Shown: piece by piece, positions 50,349-60,368 of the stretch
How positions within the stretch are numbered: the stretch's first letter is position 1
Layout: each line of letters opens with the position of its first letter
Source of the DNA: Arbacia lixula
Lineage: Eukaryota; Echinodermata; Echinoidea; Arbacioida; Arbaciidae
Reading direction: 5' to 3'
DNA length: 64,000 bases
NCBI GenBank assembly: GCA_963669155.1
Contig: OZ022593.1
Span: forward strand, 7,823,071 to 7,887,070
Translations under genes and position numbers: made by a program
Notes under the pieces: model-generated
Databases searched by the model: none
What the model was told of the DNA's origin: nothing
Seen by the model: only the letters and a program-made list of their open reading frames with translations

Positions 50349-50975
50349 AACGGGGACGCCAATTCGAAGTTCGACTTCAAAGGGGGCGCCAATTTGATGT
50401 TTGACCTAGGGGGGGGGGCGCTCCAAATTGATATTCAACTGGGGGGTACCAAATTGACCTTGAATTTAGGGGACGCCAAATTGATCTGTAATGAGGGGGC
50501 GCCATCCTGACCCTAAACATGGGGGGGGGGGGGGGGCTTGATGTTTGACCTAGGGGGCGCCGTACTGATGCTCGACCATTCGGGTGCCAATTTGATGTTT
50601 GACTGGGGGCGCCAAATTGACCCTAAACTTAAGGCGCCCCAAATTGACTTTAAACTTAGGGGGCGCCTATTTGACCTGTAATGAGGGGCGCTAAACTGAC
50701 TCCAAACATGGGAGGGGGGGGGGGCGTGTCAAATTGATGTTGCGACCTAGGGGGGGGGGCAAATTGACCTTAAACTTAGGGGGTGCCAAATTGTACTGCA
50801 AGAAGGGGGCGCCAAACTGACCTTAAACATGGGGGGGGGGGGGCAAATTGACTGTAACTTAGGGGGTGCCGAATCTATGTTTGACCTGGTGTGCCAAACT
50901 CCTGTTTCACAGGGGAGGGGGGGGGGGGGGGGGTATTTGACCTTAACTCGGGAAGGGGCGCAAAATTGAATGATT
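50349..50975 (+). repeat. G-rich minisatellite, GGGGGCGCCAAATTGACC-type units
   Basis: About 22 units of 25-32 bp, each a G-run plus CGCCAAATTGA followed by a variable tail. Tails such as CCTTAAACTTAG, CTGTAATGAG, CCCTAAACATGG and TGTTTGACCTAG recur in that order, which indicates a higher-order unit of about four monomers. G-runs grow to 16-17 (50521-50536, 50917-50933). Confidence 0.85.
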
Positions 50976-50999
50976 GATTCAATGATATCCCGTTAATGA

Positions 51000-51559
51000 A
51001 TTGAAATGGAGCTTGAACTGTCCCTTTTTCAGATAAGTGGATCAAAAAATTTCAGCTCGCGCTAGCCTAAAACAGACGATGCGGTCGATACATAGCTATA
51101 GGTAGCACACTGTTCCTAGTTTGGAGAAATAATCACGATTCTAACCTCTGGAATTTGATACTCCATTATCATTATTCGTTCATTTTCCACTGAGAGCTCA
51201 ATTATAAAGTATCCAAGCTCTGTAAAGACTATTTATTCTGGTGTTTTTTTTTTTTTTGAGGGGGGGGGGGGCTGGAAAGGTTGCCAGCTGTGTATAGCAT
51301 TTCTCGATAAATCAGTCCAACTGTCTTCACGATTTAAAAATAATTTTACATACTTTCAAATGCTTCTCAGTCTTCTTACGTCCGTCACTTCTTTTCATTT
51401 CTGCCACACTCTCTTACTTGCCTCACACCACTGCTTGTGTTCGCACTCTTTTTATTATTTGTTATTCTTTTAAATGCATTTATGAATTTGACACACGTCT
51501 ACTATTTAAGTATTATTAATGCTATGGGCCTATGCGCGTACGTCTGGAGATAAAATTGC
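51000..51559. other. Unique AT-rich spacer
   Basis: A T-run and a G-run lie at about 51245-51271. Nothing else is seen. Confidence 0.45.
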
Positions 51560-51791
51560 TTGGGAGCAGTTTTATCTTTTATTCTAACTTTTTTTCCTAA
51601 GTGCGTTTCAGAATACCGATTCAGCTCATTTGCATAAAAAAAATTATCTCGGAGGCTCATTTACATAAAAATTTTATCTTTTATTGTAAGTTGGCTTTTC
51701 GGAATACCAAAAGATAAAGTTTTTCCTAAGTCCCTGAGATACAATAACATTTTTCCTAAGTTCGTTTTCGGAATACCCCCCCCCCCCCCCC
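51560..51791. repeat. Three diverged copies of a TTTTATC...GGAATACC module, then poly(C)16
   Basis: TTTTATCTTTTATT, a TTTCCTAAGT(G/T)CG-type word and (A/G)GAATACC recur three times in about 210 bp. The block ends in sixteen C (51776-51791) that abut the GGTTACAC array. Probably part of a foldback element. Confidence 0.55.
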
Positions 51792-52246
51792 AGGTTACAC
51801 TTTAGAGCCAGTTTCCACTATAATGCCACAATAGACAGGTTACACTTTAGAGCCAGTTTCCACTATAATGCCACAATAGACAGGTTACACTGTAGAGCCA
51901 GGTTACACTGTAGAGCCAGGTTACACATTAGAGGTAGGTTACACTATAGAGACAGGTTACACTATAGAGACAGGTAACACTATAGAGACAGGTTACACTA
52001 TGAAGCTAGTTTACACTATAATGCCAGAAATAGGCCATGGTTACACTTAAGAGACAACACTTTAGAGCCAGGTTACACTTTAGAGCCAGTTTCCACTATA
52101 ATGCCACAATAGACAGGTTGCACTTTAGAGCCAGGTTACACATTAGAGGTAGGTTACACTATAGAGACAAGTTACACTATACAGACAGGTTACACTATAG
52201 AGACAGGTTACACTATGAAGCTAGTTTACACTATAATGCCAGAAAT
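51792..52246 (+). repeat. GGTTACACTTTAGAGCCA tandem array, left of the LINE
   Basis: Basic unit about 18-19 bp (AGGTTACACTTTAGAGCC), alternating with a TTCCACTATAATGCCACAATAGAC segment. There are two larger blocks, each ending CTATAATGCCAGAAAT (about 52032 and 52246). The first block is followed by AGGCCATGGTTACAC, exactly the text that resumes after the LINE at 56509. Because 18 is a multiple of three, a frame with repeating Leu-His-(Phe/Tyr)-Arg runs through it; this is not a gene. Confidence 0.9.
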
Positions 52247-52365
52247 TGCCAGAAATTGCCAGATTTCTTCATAATAGTTCGTGGTCGTCAATTTACCTCG
52301 TCTCTTTTGTTATCTTGTCTCGTTTTCTCACAACAATTGTTCGTCTACATGGTCTCATCTTCTAT

Positions 52366-52610
52366 TTTATACGCTGACAGCGGTTAACAACGGAGATCAT
52401 TGTCATCAGATGCCATCACTTGAGTACTCAGTTTGAATTTGATGGTATATGCTGACAGCGGATACCAACGAAGATCATTGTCAACATAAGACGTCATCAG
52501 ATGCCATCGATTAGTAGGCCTACTTGTATTTCATTCCTTGGTATCTGCTGATAGCGGTTGCCAGGAGAGACCATTTTCAGCATGACGCATTGGAAACCAT
52601 TGTACTCACA
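52366..52610 (+). repeat. Three tandem repeats in the LINE 5' UTR
   Basis: GCTGACAG-CGG at 52373, 52451 and GCTGATAGCGG at 52547 start three imperfect copies. The first two continue with AACG(G/A)AGATCATTGTCA and CATCAGATGCCATC. The spacing is 78 and then 96 bp. Such 5' monomers are used as promoters in some LINE families; here that role is inferred. Confidence 0.7.
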
Positions 52611-53099
52611 TTGTAAAGTACTCACGTGGTAAACTTCGTTTACACGCACAGATTTTCATTGTGTCATCATACATTCTGTATAAAGAACCCTGCAAGTTAG
52701 TTTAAATGTAAAGCCCACTGAAGTATATAATTATTTATTAGTTTCCTGCAGACTGACTTCAATCTTTCAGCTTGAGTTACTCCTTGAAATGAACTTCATC
52801 TTAAATGGTATTGGGCAATTAAAAACAATTTTTCAATTTGTACTTGTCCACATCACTTATTTTTCTTCCAGATTTTATGTCTCCACCATGAGTTAGTTAT
52901 ACGAGTATTTCTTTTTAATCTATGTTATGGCTGTTATTTTTTCTTCACTCTACAAGACCCCCGGTTCAAATCAGTTTGTTTTTGCTACTTTCATATGATT
53001 ATTTGCAATATATTTTTTTTTTGTTTCTTTGTTCTTGTTTTGTTTACGTTTTAAGTAGTACTATCTGTTAAGGTATTATCTTTCCTTTGGTTTGTGAAA

Positions 53100-56000
53100 A
53101 TGGTACAATTCCCATGTGTTTTATGTAATAGGAGTGTCAAAAATAATGAGAAGGCCCTGCTCTGTACTACATGTAAAAAATGGGTTCATATATCTTGCTC
53201 CAGGATTCCTGCTAGACAGTATAATGATATTTCTGAACATTTTGAGAATTGGGAGTGTCCAAAATGTCTTATGAAACATCTGCCCAATTACATAGAGGAT
53301 ACAGTGGGAGTAAATGATCCCGGATTGGGAAATAATCTGATACTGCCTCGGCGGCCTTTTGTTAAAGAAACCTTTTTTAATCAGAATAATGGTCTAAATA
53401 TTTCTCATTTAAATGTACGGAGTTTACGTGGTAAAATAGATCATATTTTACATTATCTTCAGCTGAACCCATTTGATGTATTTACAATATCTGAATCATG
53501 GTTAGATGACGAAGTGTGCAGTAATTTATCTATTGACGGATACGAACTAGAAAGAAAAGACAGAAATTCTCAAGGTGGAGGAGTTTGTTCTTATATTAAA
53601 ACATCGCTTTCATACATACGTAGATCAGACCTTGAAAGTGATGATCTTGAATTGCTTTGGATAGAACTGAAAATAAAAAATGCAAGTCCTTTATTTATTT
53701 GCACAATCTATCGCCCCCCAAACTCCCCTGCCGATTTCTTTGCTAAGCTGGAAACAAATATTGAAAATGTGAATTTAATCTCTAATAACATTGTGATTTT
53801 AGGAGATTTCAATTGTGATATGACCAAAAGAAGCAGTTTGAGCCAGAATGTTCTTGATTTGTGTACAATGTTTCAGTTAGATCAGGTAATTAACTGCCCG
53901 ACTAGAACTACACCCAATAGCAGTACTTGTATTGATTTGATCTTATTGCCCAAGACAAAACATTGTACCCGAAAGGGCGTGATTTCTCTCGGAATTAGTG
54001 ATCATTCCCTTGTGTATATCAATTTAAAAGAGTCATCTGTTTATAAGAAACCTATTGTTAGCCATTGTAGGTCATTTCGTAACTTTTGCGCCGATGAATT
54101 TGTAAGAGAAGGTAAACGATTATCATGGGAATATATCTATGAAAATACTGATGTTGAATCTGTGTGGAAGTATTTTCAGCAAACCTTTTTACAATTATGT
54201 GATAAATATGCACCTTATATATCTGTCAGGAAAAAGTCGGTTGGAGCACCATGGATTACTGAAGAGTATATACGTTTAGCGCGTCAACGAGATTATTTCA
54301 AGGATACATTTGATAAAACCAAAGATTTACACTTTTGGGAGGAATATCAAACAATGCGGAATAAAGTAAATAACCTCAACAAATATTTAAAAAAAAGGTA
54401 TTTTTTTGATGAGTTTTCTGAACATACAGGTCATCGTGGTAAAACGTGGAAAACCTTAGAACGATTGTCGTCTAAGAATACAAAAAGTCAATGCGTTGCA
54501 TTACGTAACGATGGTGTCATCGTTACTGATGCTCTGGTAATCTCGAATGAATTCAATTGTTTCTTTACTCGGGGAGCGGAGAAGGAGTGGCATGGTTCAG
54601 TAAACCCGGCCCCTTTTAGCGACTCGTCTTTTACATTTGAGGACATTACAGAAGATTATGTTAAGAAAGAACTGTTAAAACTCGACAGCCATAAATCAAG
54701 TGGCCTCGATGATTTACACCCGTATTTGTTAAAAACCGCAGTACCATTCATTTTAAAACCATTGACATTTTTATTCAATCTGTCCCTCAATTCAACAATC
54801 ATTCCAGCTGACTGGAAAAAGGCTAAAGTTACCCCAATATTCAAAAGTGGGAAGAAAGATGAAATTGGTAATTACAGACCCATTTCAGTTTTAAGCCACC
54901 TGATGAAAATACTTGAAAAGGCTATTCATGTACAGCTTTATGATTACTTCGTTTCGAATAAGCTACTGAGCAACTGCCAATCAGGTTTCCGGCCATTACA
55001 TTCGACTACAACTGCATTAATAGATTTAAATGAATACATTTCGGAAAATATTGATGAGGGGTATGCCACGGGTGGCTTGTTTTTAGACTTTAAAAGAGCA
55101 TTTGACTCTGTTTCGCATAATATTTTACTTGATAAACTGTCAAGATATGGCATTAATGATACCGAATTGGACTGGTTTAAGAACTATTTTTGTGGTCGGC
55201 AACAATGTGTATCTTTTCAGGGCATTATGTCCGACTTTCGGCCTATTCAGCTGGGTATACCACAGGGATCAATTCTCGGCCCTCTTCTTTTTTCTATTTT
55301 TATCAATGATATGTGCAATGTGCCTTATTTACATGAAACTAAATTATGCTTGTATGCAGATGATGCCGCACTATTTTGTAAAGCCCGAGATGTGAATGTT
55401 GTCTCAAAAATATTACAAAAAGAATTTAACAAAATATGTAAATGGATAGAATCTAACAACTTAGAACTTAATTTGACGAAATGTAAAAGTATGCTGATTG
55501 GTACAAAACGAAAAGTGCAAGATGCTACCTTAGTTGTTAAATACAAAGGTGAAGCCATTGAACAGGTACATGAGTTTAAATACTTGGGACTTATATTAGA
55601 TGAGTGTTTTAATTGGAATAAGCATATTGACAAAGTTTTCAGTAAAGTATCGAGAATAATTGGATATATTAGGCATATCAAATCGAATCTTCCCCACAAT
55701 ATTTTAGTGATGTTATACAATGGATTGATCTTGCCGCATATTGATTATGGTATTGTTATTTGGGGCAAAAGTGCACAATGTAATATGTCCAAAATACAAA
55801 AATTGCAAAACCGATACGCTCGACTTGTATTAAATTCGGATTTTTTGACTCCCCATAAAGAGCTTCTCTCCAAGCTCAATTGGCAATCAATTACACAAAG
55901 ACGGCAATACCAGTATTATGTTATTATGTTTAAAATAATAAATGGGTTGGTACCCGAGTATCTAAACAATGTAGTTACTTTTCGTGAAATTAACTTTCAA

Positions 56001-56180
56001 ACAAGATATGCTATTTCTTGCCCTCTCAAAATTAACAGACCACATACAGAACACTATAAGAAATCTCTTCATTATGTGGGTTCGAATTTATGGAATGATT
56101 TGTCGCCACACATACGCGCGATGACTTCCCTCTCTTTATTCAAAAAACAGTGCAAACTTTTGTCTTTTGATTACTCTTAA
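53100..56180 (+). CDS. LINE polyprotein: PHD finger, endonuclease, reverse transcriptase
   Basis: 1026 aa from the ATG at 53100, which has a good context (AAAATGG); an upstream in-frame GTG at 53094 is not a likely start. Residues 6-56 form a Cys4-His-Cys3 PHD-type zinc finger (C6, C9, C22, C25, H30, C33, C53, C56). About 98-310 is an apurinic-type endonuclease with SHLNVRS (N105), SESW (E132), YRPPN, GDFN (235-238) and SDH (300-302), which nicks target DNA. About 505-810 is the reverse transcriptase: NYRPIS, SGFRP, LFLDFKRAFD (D663), GIPQGSILGP and YADD (752-755). The C-terminal region (KLQNRYARLVL ... GLVPEYL ... LWNDLSP) is the conserved tail of CR1/L2/jockey proteins. All catalytic residues are present and there is no internal stop. 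No separate ORF1 precedes it, so the finger may supply the nucleic-acid-binding role. The enzyme would act by target-primed reverse transcription in the nucleus. Confidence 0.93.
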   Translation: MVQFPCVLCNRSVKNNEKALLCTTCKKWVHISCSRIPARQYNDISEHFENWECPKCLMKHLPNYIEDTVGVNDPGLGNNLILPRRPFVKETFFNQNNGLNISHLNVRSLRGKIDHILHYLQLNPFDVFTISESWLDDEVCSNLSIDGYELERKDRNSQGGGVCSYIKTSLSYIRRSDLESDDLELLWIELKIKNASPLFICTIYRPPNSPADFFAKLETNIENVNLISNNIVILGDFNCDMTKRSSLSQNVLDLCTMFQLDQVINCPTRTTPNSSTCIDLILLPKTKHCTRKGVISLGISDHSLVYINLKESSVYKKPIVSHCRSFRNFCADEFVREGKRLSWEYIYENTDVESVWKYFQQTFLQLCDKYAPYISVRKKSVGAPWITEEYIRLARQRDYFKDTFDKTKDLHFWEEYQTMRNKVNNLNKYLKKRYFFDEFSEHTGHRGKTWKTLERLSSKNTKSQCVALRNDGVIVTDALVISNEFNCFFTRGAEKEWHGSVNPAPFSDSSFTFEDITEDYVKKELLKLDSHKSSGLDDLHPYLLKTAVPFILKPLTFLFNLSLNSTIIPADWKKAKVTPIFKSGKKDEIGNYRPISVLSHLMKILEKAIHVQLYDYFVSNKLLSNCQSGFRPLHSTTTALIDLNEYISENIDEGYATGGLFLDFKRAFDSVSHNILLDKLSRYGINDTELDWFKNYFCGRQQCVSFQGIMSDFRPIQLGIPQGSILGPLLFSIFINDMCNVPYLHETKLCLYADDAALFCKARDVNVVSKILQKEFNKICKWIESNNLELNLTKCKSMLIGTKRKVQDATLVVKYKGEAIEQVHEFKYLGLILDECFNWNKHIDKVFSKVSRIIGYIRHIKSNLPHNILVMLYNGLILPHIDYGIVIWGKSAQCNMSKIQKLQNRYARLVLNSDFLTPHKELLSKLNWQSITQRRQYQYYVIMFKIINGLVPEYLNNVVTFREINFQTRYAISCPLKINRPHTEHYKKSLHYVGSNLWNDLSPHIRAMTSLSLFKKQCKLLSFDYS

Positions 56181-56436
56181 TTGCAACATATTTATATATC
56201 CAATATATTACAATTACAGAATTCTGTTTATACTACAGACATCATCAATATGAGATATTAATTTTGCTCCTCTTTCATACAGTTTGATGTTACAATTTTA
56301 TTATTGTTTTTTATCTTGTTTATATTTACCATGACTATTTGTTATTGTATTCATCTTGTTTCTATGTATTTTGATTACTTTTTATTGTATTTGATTTGTT
56401 TATATGTAATGTGATTTTAACTGTACAGGGCCCCTT

Positions 56437-56468
56437 GGTAGAGCAGTTTTTTAACTGAAAGGGCTACC
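56437..56468 (+). other. Conserved 3' stem-loop of the LINE RNA
   Basis: GGTAG (56437-56441) pairs with CTACC (56464-56468). Inside it CAGTT (56444-56448) pairs with AACTG (56453-56457) around TTTT. The inner hairpin and the CTACCCTGTT text also survive in the 17.43 kb copy. In related LINEs the reverse transcriptase recognises such 3' structures. Confidence 0.6.
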
Positions 56469-56508
56469 CTGTTTAAATAAAACTGAATAAATAAATAAAT
56501 AAATAAAT

Positions 56509-56984
56509 AGGCCATGGTTACACTAAAGAGACAATTCTTTAGAGCCAGGTTACACTTTAGAGCCAGGTTACACTTCAGAGCCAGGTTACACTTTAGAGCC
56601 AGCTTCCACTATAATGCAACAATAGACAGGTTACACTTTAGAGCCAGGTTACACTTTAGAGCCAGTTTCCACTATAATGCCACAATAGACAGGTTACACT
56701 TTAGAGCCAAGTTACACTTTAGAGCCAGGTTACACTTTAGAGCCAGTTTCCACTATAATGCCACAATAGACAGGTTACACTTTAGAGCCAGCTTCCACTA
56801 TAATGCAACAATAGACAGGTTACACTTTAGAGCCAGGTTACACTTTAGAGCCAGTTTCCACTATAATGCCACAATATAGACAGGTTACACTTTAGGGCCA
56901 AGTTACACTTTAGAGCCAGGTTACACTGTAGAGCCAGGCCCAGGTTACACATTAGAGGTAGGTTACACTGTAGTTACACTATAG
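56509..56984 (+). repeat. GGTTACACTTTAGAGCCA tandem array, right of the LINE
   Basis: Continues the left array. It starts AGGCCATGGTTACACTAAAG, parallel to 52029-52050, and contains at least four copies of a TTCCACTATAATGC(C/A)ACAATAGACAGG segment. It decays after about 56960. Confidence 0.9.
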
Positions 56985-57369
56985 ATCATCATCACCTTGT
57001 CTTTCGGCCGCATCTTTCTTGGGCCCATTTGGGTGAGCATGCAGGCTTGCACTAATTAGGAGCCAAAACAACCAATTCATTTTGAAAACAACTAACAAAC
57101 AACTAATAAAGTAACTGATGATAATTAGAAAAAACGATGAAATTTCGTGATAAAGTAACGGCAAAAGTGATATGGTTTCGTGTACATTGGTGTAAGCGTG
57201 TGTGTGGAAAGCAAAGACCGCAGAGCGCGCGCTGCACGGTCACGATGTGTACGCATTTCATCAAACTTTTTTTTACGAACTTACCCGGCGAGTTACACTT
57301 TAAGACCGAGTACGGTTTAGGACCTTAACAGGCGTAGCAGCGGGTTGTTCGTGACCCGGGCAGCTTCTC

Positions 57370-57560
57370 GCATCTCTTCCTTAAACTCCTCCTCCTCCTT
57401 GTCTTTTTCTTCTCTTTCTTCGCTTCTTCTCCTCTTTATTTCACTTCTTCTTCTTCTCCTCCTCCTCCTCCTCCTCCTCCTCCTCCTCCTCCTCTTCCTC
57501 TTCCTCCTTATCTTCCTCCTCCTCCTCCTCCTCCTTCTCCTTCTTCTCTTCGTACTAAAC
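57370..57560. repeat. (CTC/CTT)n triplet tract
   Basis: CTC, CTT and TCC triplets give poly-Leu and poly-Arg frames on opposite strands. A pyrimidine bias continues loosely to about 57990, where a run of C lies. Confidence 0.9.
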
Positions 57561-57999
57561 CTTTCTGTTCTTTCTTGTTCTTCAGACAGTTTCTCGCTTC
57601 TTTTCATTTAACTTCCCCTAATTTTCTCTGCTTCTCCTCCTCGCCATCGTTCTAAAGTTTTTTTTCTCGTTTTCGCTTATTCTCTTTCTTTGTCATCTTC
57701 TGTTTCTCGTCCTTGATCTTCTACATGTTCTTATTCCTCTCCAATACCTGTTTTCTCTCTTTTTTCTCATTGAAACTTCTATATTTTGTTTTTCCCTCCT
57801 GATCTTCTCCTTCCCCCTGCTCCTCGCCCTGGTCATAACCTTTTGTGTTCTCCTTTATTTTCCTCTTTATTTTTCCCATCCTCGATCTTCTAGTACATGT
57901 TCTTAGTACTTACCGGCCCCTCATCCTCTTCGTCTTCTTCAAACCTGTAAAATATAGTTTGTCTTCCACTCAACACCCCTCCCCCCCCCCCCTCATTCT

Positions 58000-59750
58000 T
58001 CGCGTATTGTTCTTTTTTATGGACTCAATTCACCCCTCTTCACTTTAATATACTTTCTTCTTTAAGTGCGTTTTACTCACAATTTGTATGATAAGCTTTG
58101 GCGTGAATGGATATGTATGAAACTTCGTTATATCATAGACCAACTACGTAGATAGTTTGTCTATAGTTAAAGCTTTCTCCGTCCTTTTCATATTCGTCAC
58201 GAGACTCAAGCTCATCCCTGTCATAGTTTTGACTGGGGCCCTTTCTTCTGAGAAAGGATTGCTCTTCTGAAGAGGTGCTTAGGTTCGTCATGAGTCTCTC
58301 TAACCGCCATGACCAAGGAGTGTGTCATTAATACACGAGGCCATTCAGAACCACTCATCCATCAAACGAGTACTGTATACCTCCGTCATTGCCATTTCAT
58401 CCATCAAGGGCAATAACAGAGGGAGGTGTCATTCTCAGGGGTTGCTCACAGTGGTTGAAGCTCAAAGTTAAACAGGAAATTACATGAGAGTATGAGGAAT
58501 TAGTGAAATTGATTAACTCGTTGAAAGAGTGATACCCATTTTCGATGTTTGATATTAGGCCGCTATTACAGCCCCAAACAACTATTTTAAGTGCAACTGT
58601 GGTATTAAAAGAGAAATACGTTGCACTCTGCATTTTTAAACCACTCAACATACCTCTGACCTATTTTAACTCGAGTATTGATAAAAAAATAATATGCAAA
58701 TATTGAATACGCCAAAGGTTTATTAGAACAGAAGTGAATGGACGTACTGAGAGAGAAGACCCGATCCACATGGCATCGGTATTCAATTTTTCAATTTTTT
58801 GTAACTTTGAACAAAATTTGTTAAACACCAAGGCGATAATAAATCAGCGTTCCGTATTATAGCTGTTTACACTGCAAAGCACAGTCAGCCGGCAATTACA
58901 ACCATGATGAAGCGAGCGCGCACCACAATGTATAGACTTTTGATATGTATGCAACATCCCCATGTTCTCGCATTCCGTCTTTTCGACATCCTTCAAGTCC
59001 AGGTTTAATCATCCTGGCCTTCTACCATGAAAACCCCGCCTACGACTTCTTCTCACACCCCACTTCTCCTCCTCCTCCACCCCATTATATTCCCGGAAAG
59101 ACATGGCTGCTGAGGTGTGTGATAGCCCACTGAACCTGGGCTACGATCCAAGCCGGCGCACTTCAAAGCAAGTGCGTGGAGCTTCCCGGAGTACTGACGC
59201 CACCGCCACAAACACATTTCGAAGAAGAAAAATCGACAACGACGACGACAAAAAAAGGGGGAGAGAGAAGAAGAGAAGAGCCCCGTTGTCCCTGCGTGAC
59301 CTCTCACATCATTTTCCTCTTCCTCATTCTCGCGCTCCAATTTCACCCACCCTTGGCGCCCTCCCCTCCAATTACCCCCACCGCTTGCCGCATCCCTTTG
59401 ACCCCACGGGCGCTCAAATTGACAGTGATTATCTTTCGCCTTGGCTCCTACACGGTTATCCCGCTCACGTGTCCACATCTGACGAGAGTCGTATGCAGCG
59501 TGTACGATCATCTCCTCTCTTTCTCCAATGATCCGCCCCGCCCCGCCCAGCCCCGATGGTGTCATCACGTGACTGTTCAATCGGTCAATCGTGCGTCTGT
59601 CTGTATACATGTATTTATCCGAAATGTCGGTGAGACTTCCGCCATTTGATACAAGATATATAAACTGTTCTGCGTCTCCCTGCCTCTTTGTATGGACGCA
59701 CGCCCAGCTTGTCCTCCACCTCAGAATCCTACGAAAGCATCCGCAATTCC
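58000..59750. other. Unique stretch without a supported gene
   Basis: The overlapping frames at 59053-59649 (up to 185 codons on the minus strand) lie in GC-rich, partly purine-rich DNA. They show no domain and no agreement between frames, and are best treated as chance. Confidence 0.4.
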
Positions 59751-59751
59751 G

Positions 59752-60020
59752 TTAACCCTCGTATCACCACATGTGCATGGAATGTGTAACAGGTCCTGGC
59801 TTTGATGCTGAGAGGGTTAACCATATCGATATCACATGTGCATGAAATGTGTAATAATTCCATGGGCTTGTCCTAGCGTTGGTACTGAGAGGGTTAACCA
59901 TCTTAATACCACGTGTGCATGACATGTATGATAAGTCAATGGGCTTTCCTGGCTTGATACTAAGAGGATTAACCATCTCAGTACCTGTTCGCAGGTGCAT
60001 GCAATGTATGAATAAGTCCA
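59752..60020 (+). repeat. Tandem units ended by TTAACC / GGTTAA
   Basis: TTAA occurs at 59752, 59817, 59894 and 59969, in the context (T/A)GAG(G/A)G(G/A)TTAACC. Between them each unit carries a CAC(A/G)TGTGCATG(A/G)-like core, and a fourth, partial unit ends near 60020. The unit is about 65-77 bp and its ends are mutually inverted (TTAACCCTC and GAGGGTTAA). This suggests a small foldback element that expanded in tandem. Confidence 0.7.
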
Positions 60021-60103
60021 TTTTTAGGTGTGATTTTACTGCTTTAATCCTTCGTTGTCATTGTATGTGAACAGCGCTTAGAGACGTGCCTCGGGAATAT
60101 CTT

Positions 60104-60338
60104 AGCCTGGCTTCCAGGCTGTTTGGCATTTTCAATCCAAACTACAATATTCAATAAGCATGTCTGGCTGCCGTAGACTATTCATTCTCGATACCTTCTC
60201 CAGCTGGCCTAAACTATGGCAGGGTCCATGCCTAAAAAGACTGAGAATAGAGGAGAATGACATAGTGACTAGTCTTAGCGTACGAGACTGTATTTGTCAG
60301 TTGGAATGAGAAATGTCTAAAAGTCTGGGAGCTAGGCC
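60104..60338 (-). mobile_element. AGCCTGGCTTC MITE, copy 4 (best preserved)
   Basis: The left end AGCCTGGCTTCCAGGCTG then TTTGGCATTTTCAATCC pairs, inverted, with the right end, which reads GGCCTAGCTCCCAG and then AGACATTTCTCATTCC on the other strand. The interior contains GTCTGGCTGC...GTAGACTATTCATTCTC and GAATGACATAGTGACTAGTC, reverse-complementary to the copies at 11.1 and 41.5 kb. Confidence 0.8.
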
Positions 60339-60368
60339 ATAACATTGCCGCATTTAGTTTGATTTATT

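Larger units (their letters stand above)
52247..56508 (+). mobile_element. Full-length-looking LINE of the CR1/L2/jockey group
   Basis: About 4.26 kb. It begins within about 20 bp of 52247, where the array motif TGCCAGAAAT is repeated and then breaks off. It has a 5' UTR of about 0.85 kb with internal repeats, a single intact ORF (53100-56180), and a 3' UTR of about 0.3 kb that ends in a stem-loop, AATAAAAC and an (AAAT)n tail. The tail runs directly into AGGCCATGG, the array text that would follow CCAGAAAT, so the insertion point can be read precisely. There is no A-tail and no LTR. The intact ORF implies a young, possibly still competent copy. Confidence 0.9.

Noticed and set aside
53094-53099. 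Start of the LINE protein at an upstream in-frame GTG
   Set aside because: GTG is not a usual animal start. The ATG two codons downstream has a strong context and precedes the zinc finger.
54656-55720. Minus-strand and alternate-frame ORFs inside the LINE
   Set aside because: They overlap the intact endonuclease-RT ORF and show no similarity of their own.
57317-57611. Poly-Arg and poly-Leu frames on opposite strands
   Set aside because: Both are read from a (CTC/CTT)n triplet microsatellite.
59053-59649. Overlapping frames of 142-185 codons on both strands
   Set aside because: GC-rich and purine-rich sequence keeps several frames open at once. There is no domain, start context or splice support for any of them.
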